Shown here in pieces: positions 1 to 7,629 of a stretch of DNA of 34,244 nt (the stretch's first letter is position 1; each line of letters starts with the position of its first letter). The stretch lies in NCBI GenBank assembly GCA_029560215.1, contig JAKPZB010000150.1:1-34244 (forward strand), written 5' to 3'. A program made the translations under genes and the position numbers. The DNA is from Methanobacteriota archaeon. GTDB lineage: Archaea > Thermoplasmatota > Thermoplasmata > Methanomassiliicoccales > UBA472. The notes below the pieces were generated by a model that was not told the DNA's origin, ran no database searches, and was given only the letters and a program-made list of their open reading frames with translations.

Positions 1-1
1 G

Positions 2-955
2 GTGCAGCACGTTTCGCTCATGGGCGACGTGAAGGAAAAAACGGACCTTCTTCTAATCGCTCCGTCCACGGCCAACACCATCTCCAAGATCGCCTACGGC
101 ATAGACGATACTACGGTGACGACAATGGCCACGGTGGCCCTCGGTTCCGGAGTTCCGGTATTGATCGCACCGGCCATGCATGGCGCGATGTTCAACAATC
201 CTATGGTCGCGGAGAACATCGAGAAGCTCAAGAAGGTCGGCGTGGAGTTCATCGGACCGCGCATGGAAGGGAAGAAAGCAAAGATAGCGGTGAAGGAGGA
301 GATCGTCCACGCCGTCATCCGCAAGCTTTCCGCGGGTAAGATGAAAGGACGCCGTCTTCTGATCATCGGCGGCTCGTCCGCGGAGAGCATGGACGACATG
401 CGCATCGTCACCAACAAGGGGACCGGCGAGACGGCTGTCGAGCTGGCCAAGGCCGCCTATCACGAAGGGGCGGACGTCGAACTGTGGATGGGGCGCTGCA
501 CCGCGCCGCTGCCCTCGTTCGTTCCTATCAAGCGCTTCGAGAGCCTGGCGGACCTGGAGAAGATGATCGACGATATCGATCACGACATGGTCATCGTGCC
601 GGCGGCGTTATCGGACTTCACCTTCGATAGGAAGCGTGGCAAGCTGCCCTCCGAGGCCAAGGCGACCAAGCTGCAGCTGAAGAGCGTGCCGAAGATGCTG
701 CCCCTCATCGTCCGCAAGTGCGACAAGGTGGTCGGCTTCAAGGCCGAGTCCGGAGTTATAAAGGAAGAGCTGGTGAAGGAAGGGATCGAATCCCTGAACC
801 GCAACCTCCTGTCGGCGGTGGTCGCTAACGACCTTAAGGACGTCAAGGCCGGCAGCACCAAGGTGATATTCGTTCGCGCAAGACATCAGGCCGAGATCGA
901 GGGCACCAAGCCAGAGGTCGCGCGCCGGCTCATCGAGGAGATGTCCCAGATATGA
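2..955 (+). CDS. coaBC: CoaBC, phosphopantothenoylcysteine decarboxylase / phosphopantothenate-cysteine ligase (5' partial)
   Basis: Bifunctional cytosolic enzyme of coenzyme A synthesis. CoaB couples 4'-phosphopantothenate to cysteine, and the flavin-dependent CoaC half decarboxylates the product. The visible part starts inside the flavodoxin-like CoaC domain (APSTANTISK, then the PAMHGAMFNNP active-site segment near residue 57). It continues into the CoaB domain from about residue 115, with the AALSDF motif, the GKLPS lysine segment and VVANDL. The family is usually about 400 residues, so roughly the first 80 lie upstream of the window. The GTG at position 2 is therefore probably not the true start. 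The stop overlaps the start of pantoate kinase (ATGA), placing two CoA genes in one operon. Identification is confident; only the N-terminus is missing. Confidence 0.93.
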   Translation: MQHVSLMGDVKEKTDLLLIAPSTANTISKIAYGIDDTTVTTMATVALGSGVPVLIAPAMHGAMFNNPMVAENIEKLKKVGVEFIGPRMEGKKAKIAVKEEIVHAVIRKLSAGKMKGRRLLIIGGSSAESMDDMRIVTNKGTGETAVELAKAAYHEGADVELWMGRCTAPLPSFVPIKRFESLADLEKMIDDIDHDMVIVPAALSDFTFDRKRGKLPSEAKATKLQLKSVPKMLPLIVRKCDKVVGFKAESGVIKEELVKEGIESLNRNLLSAVVANDLKDVKAGSTKVIFVRARHQAEIEGTKPEVARRLIEEMSQI

Positions 956-1812
956 GAGCCAAGGCCTTCTGCCCCGGACACATCACCGGACTGTTCCAGG
1001 TCTGCCAGCACGAGGACGTCATGACCTGCGGCTCCCGCGGGGCCGGGCTCAGCATTTCGTTAGGTGTCATAAGCGACGTCGAGGTTTCGGACGGAACGGG
1101 AAAGATAGACATCTGGCTGAACGGTCTGAAGGCGGACGCGCCTGTGACGGAAAGGGCCGTAAGAAACATCCTGGGCGACCGGCCGTACGACGTCAGGGTG
1201 CGCAACGAGCTGCAATTGCCTGTGGCGCAAGGCTTCGGGACCAGCGCCGCCGGCTCCCTTTCCGCCGCCTGGGCCCTGGCGCATCTGTTGAGATTGCCGG
1301 AGAAGGACGCCTACGCTGCCGCCCACTCGGCGGAGATAGTCAACCGCACCGGCATGGGCGATGTTTCCGGAATAATGCGCAGCGGCATCGAACTGCGCAA
1401 GAAGCCGGGGCTGCCGCCGATCGGCCACGTGGACCGCATGATCGGGCATATGGACATGGTGCTGGCTGTCGTCGGCCCGTCCATACCGACGGCAGAGATG
1501 CTTTCCAAGAAAGAAGTGAATGAGAAGATCAACTCCACAGGTTCCCGGTGCGTGGACGAGCTGATGAAGGAACCGACCCTGGAGAACTTCTTCCGCTTGT
1601 CGAACGAGTTCATGGAGGGCTCCGGACTGGCCACGCCCGAGATACGGAGAGCGGTCTGGGAAGTCAAGAAATGGGGCTGGGCCAGCCAGGCCATGATCGG
1701 CAACTCCGTCTTCGCCACCGGACCGGACCTGGACCTTTTGACCGAGACGCTGTCGCAGTTCGGCGAGGTGTACCGCTGCTCCGTGGACACCAAGGGGCCG
1801 AGGCTGCTCTGA
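952..1812 (+). CDS. Pantoate kinase (archaeal PoK, GHMP kinase family)
   Basis: Archaea make 4'-phosphopantothenate by phosphorylating pantoate first (PoK) and then condensing it with beta-alanine, instead of using bacterial pantothenate kinase. This 286-residue protein has the expected length. It carries the GHMP nucleotide-binding loop LPVAQGFGTSAAGSLSAA at about residues 89-106 and the PoK-like N-terminus AFCPGHITGLFQ. The ATG overlaps the coaBC stop by 4 nt, so translation is probably coupled. The next pathway gene, phosphopantothenate synthetase, is not in view. The stop lies 1 nt from that of the convergent DUF357 gene. The main alternative is another GHMP kinase, made unlikely by the coaBC linkage. 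Confidence 0.88.
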   Translation: MRAKAFCPGHITGLFQVCQHEDVMTCGSRGAGLSISLGVISDVEVSDGTGKIDIWLNGLKADAPVTERAVRNILGDRPYDVRVRNELQLPVAQGFGTSAAGSLSAAWALAHLLRLPEKDAYAAAHSAEIVNRTGMGDVSGIMRSGIELRKKPGLPPIGHVDRMIGHMDMVLAVVGPSIPTAEMLSKKEVNEKINSTGSRCVDELMKEPTLENFFRLSNEFMEGSGLATPEIRRAVWEVKKWGWASQAMIGNSVFATGPDLDLLTETLSQFGEVYRCSVDTKGPRLL

Positions 1813-1813
1813 T

Positions 1814-2107
1814 TCACTCGTACAACGTGAACAGTTGATCGTCCTGACCCACGTCGAAGAGCCCGACGCGCGCGCCGCAATCCAGCCAGCCGTGCGCGTA
1901 GTTGACCGAAGCGAAGGCGTTAACGTAATCGCCCTGCTCGGCGAAGTGCTTGGCGTCGGAATAGTACGTCCTGGCCATCTCCAAGAAGGAGTCTGCGAGC
2001 TTTCTGTTGAAGGAGCGTTCCGGCGCGGATATGACGACCTTATCCAAAGCGCGCTTGGTTATCGCCAGGTACCGATCCAGATGATCCTTGGATATGGTGT
2101 CCCTCAT
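1814..2107 (-). CDS. DUF357-type small helical protein
   Basis: A 97-residue acidic protein, predicted all-helical, resembling the archaeal DUF357 family (residues such as ERSFNRKLADSFLEMARTYY and a C-terminal NYAHGWLDCGARVGLF). Its function is unknown. The ATG at 2107 is preferred over longer starts because it follows the herA stop by a single base, suggesting coupled translation with the HerA-like ATPase. That linkage is the only functional hint, a possible accessory to the ATPase. Family assignment is from recall of the pattern, not from a search. Confidence 0.75.
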   Translation of the reverse strand: MRDTISKDHLDRYLAITKRALDKVVISAPERSFNRKLADSFLEMARTYYSDAKHFAEQGDYVNAFASVNYAHGWLDCGARVGLFDVGQDDQLFTLYE

Positions 2108-2108
2108 C

Positions 2109-3758
2109 TCACAGCCTCTTGGAGGGGATGATCTCCACCGATTCGCCGCCGTGCCTGCTCTGCCGTGGACGGACCTCAACGAACAGCGGCATCTGGATGT
2201 TCCCGCCCATGATCAAGGCGACGCCTATCGGAAGCCGCTGGATCTCCTGGTCCATTCCCTCCTGCAGGCCCTCCACGGACGCCACTATGGCCTTCAGATC
2301 GTTCGGGTTGGTGACCTTTAGGATCATCTGGGTGTTGCACTGCGACAGCACGTTCTTATCGATCTTGGCCGCCCTCTGCGATATTATCGTAAGACCAAGG
2401 CCGAACTTGCGGCCCTCGGCGGCGATCGTCCTGAATATCTTGGAGCAGGACGTCACGCCCTGCTGGGGGCAGAAGTTGTGCGCCTCCTCGGCGATCATCA
2501 TCATCGGCGGCACCTTGCCGAGCTTGCGCAGCTCGAACATGGCCGTCGCTAGACGAGTAACTATGAGCTCCTGGATGTCCGGGGGCGTTCCCTTCAGATT
2601 GATGATGGTGGTCTTGCCCTGGGCGATGAGCTCGTCGATCTTGGTGCCCTGCGGTGCGAAGATGTTGACCTCGTTAAGATAAGCCAGCTCCGCGATCAGC
2701 GTCGGATTGTTGGCGTCCTCGTCGGACTCCAGCATGGCGATTATTTCCTTCAGCCCGTAATCCTTCTTGACCGCCTTCAGGCCGTCGATGGCCTTGCGCA
2801 GAGCGTTCAGGTACACCTTGCCGTTCTTGATGGTGGTCAGAGCTAAAAGGTCGCGAGCATCGATGTTGGCCAGGGTGAACTTCAGGGGCCTGGCCTCCTT
2901 GTTTATCGTGGTGTCGGTAGCGTACTCCATTATCTTGTCCTTGAAGCCGGTGGGCTGGATGCCGAAGTCGCGCTTCCCGGGCATCACCGAGCCCACGTCG
3001 CGCATGGCGCCGTACTCGCCGTGCGGGTCGAGGATGAGCACGGTGACATCGTGCTTCATCAGCTCCTCGACCAGATCGCCGCACAGGAAGCTCTTGCCGC
3101 CGCCGGTCTTGGCCAGGATGCTCACGTGCTTCTGGACCATGGCGTTGATGTCCACCTCGACGTTGATGTCGTAGCCGAACAGCTTGCCGAGGTAGGCGCC
3201 GGTGGGCGTTCCCTCCTTTAGACCGATGACCTCCTTGATGAGCTGGTCCTTGGCCCGGTAGACCATGTCCCCGGCCTTGAACGGGGAGCGTGGAACTTGA
3301 AGCAACTTCCTCTCGTCGCGGTAGCCGAGGATGGATATCTGGGCGATGACGATCTCGTCGATCTCCACGTCCATGCCCTCGCTGAGCTTCTTGGCCCGCT
3401 CGAGCGTAAGGTCGGTCTTGCGCTCCATATCCGATACCTGACCGAGCACCCAGCCGTGCGATTGGTGAACGACCTGAACGTAATCCATCTTCTGCAAGTC
3501 ACCGAGCACTCGCAGGTGGAAGGAGGTGGCGCCCACGTTGCCGTAGATGATGCCCACTCCGTCCAGATGACCGTACTTCTCATCCTCCAAGGTATGTTGG
3601 GAGGGCTTGCGCTCCCGGTGAACCACAACCTCGTCCGGAGTTCCGGCGTCCTCGACGTCGTCGTCCAGTACCTCTTCCTCGACGACCTCCTCCTCTTCCT
3701 CGGAAGGAAGGACGGCCTTACCGCTGGACTCTGAAATAGAATTGGTTTGCATTCCCAT
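2109..3758 (-). CDS. HerA-like hexameric DNA-translocating ATPase
   Basis: FtsK/HerA-superfamily P-loop ATPase of 549 residues. Known HerA proteins form hexameric DNA pumps that work with nuclease NurA and Mre11-Rad50 in end resection. Visible features are an acidic, probably disordered N-terminus (residues about 20-38, mostly E and D), a HAS-barrel-like region (about 65-200), Walker A AKTGGGKS at 216-223, LILDPHGEYG at 241-250, Walker B MMMIAEEAH at 419-427 and a TIISQRAAK sensor segment at 457-465. No nurA, mre11 or rad50 lies nearby; a DUF357 gene follows instead, so this may be a HerA paralogue with another partner. A second in-frame ATG lies at 3752. A TATA box at 3783-3792 fits a leaderless transcript starting at about 3758. 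Confidence 0.88.
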   Translation of the reverse strand: MGMQTNSISESSGKAVLPSEEEEEVVEEEVLDDDVEDAGTPDEVVVHRERKPSQHTLEDEKYGHLDGVGIIYGNVGATSFHLRVLGDLQKMDYVQVVHQSHGWVLGQVSDMERKTDLTLERAKKLSEGMDVEIDEIVIAQISILGYRDERKLLQVPRSPFKAGDMVYRAKDQLIKEVIGLKEGTPTGAYLGKLFGYDINVEVDINAMVQKHVSILAKTGGGKSFLCGDLVEELMKHDVTVLILDPHGEYGAMRDVGSVMPGKRDFGIQPTGFKDKIMEYATDTTINKEARPLKFTLANIDARDLLALTTIKNGKVYLNALRKAIDGLKAVKKDYGLKEIIAMLESDEDANNPTLIAELAYLNEVNIFAPQGTKIDELIAQGKTTIINLKGTPPDIQELIVTRLATAMFELRKLGKVPPMMMIAEEAHNFCPQQGVTSCSKIFRTIAAEGRKFGLGLTIISQRAAKIDKNVLSQCNTQMILKVTNPNDLKAIVASVEGLQEGMDQEIQRLPIGVALIMGGNIQMPLFVEVRPRQSRHGGESVEIIPSKRL

Positions 3759-3782
3759 CCGGCTTAGATATAAGGCGCGGAC

Positions 3783-3792
3783 GATAAATAAG
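3783..3792 (-). promoter_or_regulatory. TATA box of the herA-DUF357 operon
   Basis: On the minus strand the decamer CTTATTTATC is centred about 29 nt from the herA ATG (3758), the spacing of an archaeal TATA box serving a leaderless mRNA. The same decamer occurs on the other strand for the divergent prs gene. Confidence 0.6.
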
Positions 3793-3862
3793 TTGGGGAG
3801 GTGCTGAAGGGTCCCGGTTCAGAGGGACCGCGACGTCAGATATGACCAGCCGGGCAGAATCT

Positions 3863-3872
3863 CTTATTTATC
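3863..3872 (+). promoter_or_regulatory. TATA box of prs
   Basis: The decamer CTTATTTATC is centred 25-26 nt before the ATG at 3893. No Shine-Dalgarno sequence precedes that ATG, so a leaderless transcript is likely. Confidence 0.65.
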
Positions 3873-3889
3873 GGTAACCTAATCTCCGG

Positions 3890-4747
3890 GTGATGATAGT
3901 GATCGGCGGCTCCGCCTCCTCGAACCTGGCCAGGGACCTGGCCAAGCAGCTGAACGCTGAATACGTGCAGGCCGTCAACAAGACCTTCCCCGACGGCGAG
4001 ACCTACGCCCGCATAGAGCGCGAGGCGCTGCGCGGCGAGGTCGTGATCGTTCAGAACTCCTATCCCAACGACAAGCTCATCGAGCTGCTCCTTCTGCAGG
4101 ACGCCGCCTGGGGTTTGGGCGCCGAGAAGGTAACCTGCGTCATCCCCTACTTCGGCTACGCCCGGCAGGACGAGCGCTTCAACCGCGGCGAGCCTCTCTC
4201 CGCCCGGGTCATGGTCGAGCATATCCAGATGAAGGCGGACAAGGTGGTCCTGGTCGACATACACAACCCGGAGATCATGGACTGGTTCACCAAGGCCAAG
4301 GTGAGGGACGTTCACGCCGCGCCTTGCGTCGGGGACTTCTTCAAGGAGTACGGGGTGGACCTGGTCCTGGCCCCGGACGAGGGTGCGCTGAAGCGGGCCG
4401 GCTGGACCGCCGAGAGGCTGGGCGTGGACTGGGATTACCTCGTCAAGACCAGGCTGTCCGGCACGCACGTGCACATGACCCCCAAGAACATCGACGCCAA
4501 GGACCGCAAGGTGCTCATCGTGGACGATATAATCTCCACCGGCGGCACCATCGTGGCGGCCACCGAGGAGCTGAAGAGGCGGGGGGCAAGGACCGTAATG
4601 GCCGCCTGCACGCACGGTCTTTTCGTAGGCAACGCCCTGGACAACCTCAAGAAGCACGTGGACAAGCTGGCCTGCGCCAACACCCTGGAATCGGAGGTCT
4701 CGCAGATCTCCGTGGCGCCGGAAGTGGCCAAGGCCATCCTGGATTGA
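3890..4747 (+). CDS. prs: Ribose-phosphate pyrophosphokinase (PRPP synthetase)
   Basis: Transfers pyrophosphate from ATP to ribose 5-phosphate, making PRPP for purine, pyrimidine, histidine and tryptophan synthesis. The 285-residue length fits archaeal enzymes. Seen are the ATP-binding segment PYFGYARQDERF (86-97), DIHNPEIMDWF (123-133, metal/substrate loop) and the PRPP loop VLIVDDIISTGGT (208-220). Two starts are possible, GTG 3890 and ATG 3893. The TATA spacing slightly favours 3893. It is divergent from herA and codirectional with proS, which has its own promoter candidate. The purSLQ genes downstream in the window would consume its product. Confidence 0.95.
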   Translation: MMIVIGGSASSNLARDLAKQLNAEYVQAVNKTFPDGETYARIEREALRGEVVIVQNSYPNDKLIELLLLQDAAWGLGAEKVTCVIPYFGYARQDERFNRGEPLSARVMVEHIQMKADKVVLVDIHNPEIMDWFTKAKVRDVHAAPCVGDFFKEYGVDLVLAPDEGALKRAGWTAERLGVDWDYLVKTRLSGTHVHMTPKNIDAKDRKVLIVDDIISTGGTIVAATEELKRRGARTVMAACTHGLFVGNALDNLKKHVDKLACANTLESEVSQISVAPEVAKAILD

Positions 4748-4758
4748 GGGCGGCAAAG

Positions 4759-4768
4759 CCTTAAAACG
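4759..4768 (+). promoter_or_regulatory. Possible TATA box of proS
   Basis: GCCTTAAAACG lies about 45 nt before the proS ATG. Transcription starting 26 nt further on would leave a leader of about 20 nt with a GGGTG Shine-Dalgarno-like site just before the ATG at 4809. Confidence 0.35.
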
Positions 4769-4808
4769 ATACTGCTCATTCCGAATCATTCCGCAGCAGG
4801 GTGCTAAC

Positions 4809-6206
4809 ATGAGGAAGCAAGAGGATTTCAGCGAGTGGTACAACGAGATCGTCGAGCTGGCGAATCTCACCGACAAGCGCTACCCGATCAAGGGCATGAA
4901 CGTCTGGACGCCCTACGGCTGGAAGATCATGCGCTTCATCGACACCTACATCCGCGAGGAGTGCGACGCCACCGGGCACGATGAGGTCTGCTTCCCCCTG
5001 CTCATCCCGGAGACGGAGTTCAAGAAGGAGAAGGACCACATCAAGGGGTTCGACGCCGAGGTGTACTGGGTAACCCACGCCGGATTGAACGAGCTGGACG
5101 TTCGCCTCCTCTTGCGCCCGACCAGCGAGACGGCCATGTACCCGATATTCGCGCTATGGGTGCGCTCGCACACCGACCTTCCCCTGAAGACCTACCAGCT
5201 GGTCAATACGTTCCGGTACGAAACGAAGCAGACCCGGGCCTTCATCCGGGTGCGGGAGATACACTTCTTCGAATCGCACACCTGTCACGTGGACGAGGAG
5301 GACGCGCAGCGCCAGGTGGAGGAGGACTTCGTCATCCTGGAGAATATTATGAAGCATCTCTGCCTGCCTTATTTCCTCTTGCGCCGCACGGAATGGGACA
5401 AGTTCCCCGGGGCCTACTACACCGTGGGAGTGGACACCCTGCTTCCGGACGGACGGAGCTTGCAACTGGGTTCCATCCACCATTACCGGGAGAACTTCTC
5501 CCGTCCCTTCAACATCACCTACGAGGATGAGAAAGGCGAGCACAAGTTCGCCCACCAGACCACCTTCGGCATGTCCGAGCGTCTCGTCGGCGCGGTCGTC
5601 GCCGTTCACGGTGACGATAAGGGACTGGTGCTCCCGCCGGACATCTCCCCGTTCCAGGTGGTCATCATCCCGATACTCGCCAAGGGCAACGTCGAAAAGG
5701 TCGCCGAGGAGTGCCAGAAGCTCCGTCAGGAGCTGACCGCCGCCGGCCTCCGCGTCAAGCTCGACGACAGCGACGAGCGCCCGGGCAGCAAGTTCCATAA
5801 CTGGGAGATCCGCGGCGTGCCGCTACGCCTGGAGATGGGGATGCGCGATATCGAAGGGGGCAAGGTCGCCTACGCCCGCCGGGACACCGGCGCCAAGGGT
5901 TCCCTGGACCGCTCGAACATCGTTCCGCAGGTCAGGGAGAAGCTCGACCAGATCTCCGCGGACATGCGCGCCAAGGCGTTGGCCGCATCCAACGACGCCA
6001 TCCAGGACCTGGATTCGTTGGACAAGGTGCCGGAGAAGGTCGTGCGCTTCGGATGGTGCGGCGAGGAGGAGTGCGGCCGCAAGTTCGAGGAGAGGACCGG
6101 CCTTAAGATGCTCGGCTCGCCTTACAACAAGGAAGAGTACCACGGCAGGTGCATCGTCTGCGGCAAGCCCGTGGAGAAGCCCACCTACGCCGCCCGCTCG
6201 ATGTGA
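4809..6206 (+). CDS. proS: Prolyl-tRNA synthetase, archaeal/eukaryal type
   Basis: Class II aminoacyl-tRNA synthetase that charges tRNA-Pro. The 465-residue length matches the archaeal type, which lacks the bacterial INS editing domain. Seen are RPTSETAMYPIF (103-114), motif 2 TFRYETKQTRAFIRVREIHFFE (134-155), motif 3 GMSERLVGAVVAVHGDDKGLVLPP (254-277, Arg258), an anticodon-binding domain from about 283, and a C-terminal zinc-binding domain with Cys417, Cys422, Cys448 and Cys451. Its TGA directly abuts the TGA of the convergent membrane-protein gene, forming TGATCA at 6204-6209. Confidence 0.96.
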   Translation: MRKQEDFSEWYNEIVELANLTDKRYPIKGMNVWTPYGWKIMRFIDTYIREECDATGHDEVCFPLLIPETEFKKEKDHIKGFDAEVYWVTHAGLNELDVRLLLRPTSETAMYPIFALWVRSHTDLPLKTYQLVNTFRYETKQTRAFIRVREIHFFESHTCHVDEEDAQRQVEEDFVILENIMKHLCLPYFLLRRTEWDKFPGAYYTVGVDTLLPDGRSLQLGSIHHYRENFSRPFNITYEDEKGEHKFAHQTTFGMSERLVGAVVAVHGDDKGLVLPPDISPFQVVIIPILAKGNVEKVAEECQKLRQELTAAGLRVKLDDSDERPGSKFHNWEIRGVPLRLEMGMRDIEGGKVAYARRDTGAKGSLDRSNIVPQVREKLDQISADMRAKALAASNDAIQDLDSLDKVPEKVVRFGWCGEEECGRKFEERTGLKMLGSPYNKEEYHGRCIVCGKPVEKPTYAARSM

Positions 6207-7118
6207 TCAGAAGGCCAGGGCGAACGGTACGGCCATCAGCAGGATGATCGTGCTGATCAGCCCGATGTCCATGTTCCAGCCCTCGCGTCCGGCCACCACC
6301 GTCTGCGTGTAGTTCAGCAGCGGGGCCAGAATGGCCAGTGTCATGCTGGCGATGAGCAGCCAGTAGTAGCTGTATATCCTACCGTCCATGGTCATGGAGG
6401 TGGTAATGGTCAGACCGAACAGGCCGATCGCGCCGATGGCGAGGCTGACGATGATCCCGGCCCAGTCCATCATCTCCAAGGCCTTTTCCGATTCGCCCTC
6501 CCGGCGGCGGTTGAATATCACCATCTCGAATATGCCGAGAGCTACGAGCACCACGCCGATGACTATCATAAGTATCGGCCCAGTCACCACCAGCTCACCG
6601 TGCACGTTGAGCTTGTCCTGCACGCGCAGTCCGAACACGGTCACGCCCTCGGTGATCACCAGGCAGGCTGCGAACATTCCCAGCCACTCCAGCCAGGCCA
6701 GGCGGCGGTTGGCCAGCGGCTCGTAGTACAGGAACACGAAGGCCAGTATCCCCAGCAGGAACAGCTGGGCGGCGGCCAGCACCACCCAGTTCTTGCCGAT
6801 GCCGCCTATGCCCTCCACGTTGGCGGGGGCGGCGATGAGCAGGAACACCAGGGATATCACCAGGACGGCCACCGCGGCGATCACCTGCATGCGTTTCATG
6901 AGGGATTCGCTCAACCTCTGAAGCTGCGGGAAAAGTGGAACGAACAATAACAGTCCGAGGACGATGAGCACCACGGCCAGGACAAGCGTCATCATCTGGT
7001 CCATGACCAGCACGTCCACCAGCTCGATCTCCCGAGCCAGGACCGCCAGGGCCACCCCCTCGAACATGATCAGGAGACCCATCAGGTACGGCACGAACCA
7101 GCTGCCCAACTTCTTCAA
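6207..7118 (-). CDS. Polytopic membrane protein, unknown function
   Basis: About 303 residues with nine strongly hydrophobic segments and short loops, one of them a charged cytosolic-type loop (NRRREGESEKALEMMDW). I do not recognise a family. The reading frame stays open upstream to 7448, but that extension lacks hydrophobic segments, overlaps the small membrane-protein gene at 7172-7378 and looks like out-of-frame sequence. I prefer the TTG at 7118, preceded by a GAGGCGGG Shine-Dalgarno-like stretch, with a TATTATA-like box around 7153-7159 upstream. An internal ATG at 7082 is the other option. It lies just after the small two-segment membrane protein, so the two may act together. Confidence 0.72.
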   Translation of the reverse strand: MKKLGSWFVPYLMGLLIMFEGVALAVLAREIELVDVLVMDQMMTLVLAVVLIVLGLLLFVPLFPQLQRLSESLMKRMQVIAAVAVLVISLVFLLIAAPANVEGIGGIGKNWVVLAAAQLFLLGILAFVFLYYEPLANRRLAWLEWLGMFAACLVITEGVTVFGLRVQDKLNVHGELVVTGPILMIVIGVVLVALGIFEMVIFNRRREGESEKALEMMDWAGIIVSLAIGAIGLFGLTITTSMTMDGRIYSYYWLLIASMTLAILAPLLNYTQTVVAGREGWNMDIGLISTIILLMAVPFALAF

Positions 7119-7171
7119 ATATCCCGCCTCTGGACAATATTCAGCGGGACCAGATATAATAGTTCCGCCAC

Positions 7172-7378
7172 TTATTGCTTGTACTTGGCGAGCAGCAGGC
7201 CGAAGACGCCCAGCCCGAGCAGTATGATGAAGATGGAATAGACGCCCATGTTCTCGGCGGCGAAGATGTTCCAGCTCCCGTAGGAGACGCCCCACACCCA
7301 GTAGAACAGCACCGCTGCCACCAGCAGCAGCAGGGAGAATATCGCTACGGTCCTCTTGGGGTAGGCTTGCTCGGCCAT
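7172..7378 (-). CDS. Small two-helix membrane protein
   Basis: A 68-residue protein with a short basic N-terminus (MAEQAYPKRT) and two transmembrane segments (about 11-31 and 43-64), ending LLAKYKQ. No family is recognised. A GATTTTAATA box at 7401-7410 is centred about 27 nt from the ATG, fitting a leaderless mRNA. The larger membrane protein starts about 50 nt downstream on the same strand. Confidence 0.7.
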   Translation of the reverse strand: MAEQAYPKRTVAIFSLLLLVAAVLFYWVWGVSYGSWNIFAAENMGVYSIFIILLGLGVFGLLLAKYKQ

Positions 7379-7400
7379 AGGGCGTCAAACGTGGTGGGCC

Positions 7401-7410
7401 TATTAAAATC
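7401..7410 (-). promoter_or_regulatory. TATA box of the small membrane protein gene
   Basis: GATTTTAATA on the minus strand is centred 27 nt from the ATG at 7378. The same bases read TATTAAAATC on the plus strand and could also direct transcription into the structured element to the right. Confidence 0.5.
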
Positions 7411-7414
7411 TTGT

Positions 7415-7533
7415 TCCCAGGTGGATCTGATACGTTCCAGGCTTCCATCGTACTGGTAGGGAAAACGGGTAGCAGATGCCACCGCTCCCGCTGTAAGCAG
7501 CGGGACCGGAAGGAACATGGATGGGACCTGGGA
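7415..7533 (+). other. Candidate structured RNA element in the 7379-7629 intergenic region
   Basis: Three nested complementary blocks can be read by eye. TCCCAGGT (7415-7422) pairs with ACCTGGGA (7526-7533). GTTC (7434-7437) with CTTCC (7442-7446) pairs with GGAAG-GAAC (7508-7516). A perfect apical hairpin is CCCGCTG-TAAG-CAGCGGG (7487-7504). Together they could fold a rod of about 119 nt. GGGAAAACGGG and CTGTAAG inside recall parts of the cobalamin riboswitch core, but the match is incomplete and no B12 gene is adjacent. The strand is uncertain. A TATA box at 7401-7408 would start transcription near 7428, inside the outer helix, which counts against that helix. Confidence 0.3.
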
Positions 7534-7591
7534 GCTCATGATGATCGTTCGGATCCTCCTTCCTCGTTATTCCTGCCTCGGTGAAAAATCA

Positions 7592-7608
7592 AGATATAGG
7601 CATAAACC
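7592..7608 (+). promoter_or_regulatory. Promoter region of the zinc-ribbon membrane protein gene
   Basis: AGATATAGG followed by GCATAAACC lie 22-38 nt before the ATG at 7630. Either could serve as TATA box for a leaderless or nearly leaderless transcript. Confidence 0.35.
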
Positions 7609-7629
7609 AATCTTGCCGGACAGGAAGGG

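Noticed and set aside
7415-7533. Cobalamin riboswitch
   Set aside because: GGGAAAA and CTGTAAG are present at roughly suitable distance, but the pairing between them and the 3' B12 box do not match the consensus, and no B12 gene follows. Kept only as a generic structured element.
7345-7539. A 64-codon minus-strand frame
   Set aside because: It overlaps the small membrane-protein gene and the inverted-repeat region, has no domain-like pattern and ends in out-of-frame sequence.
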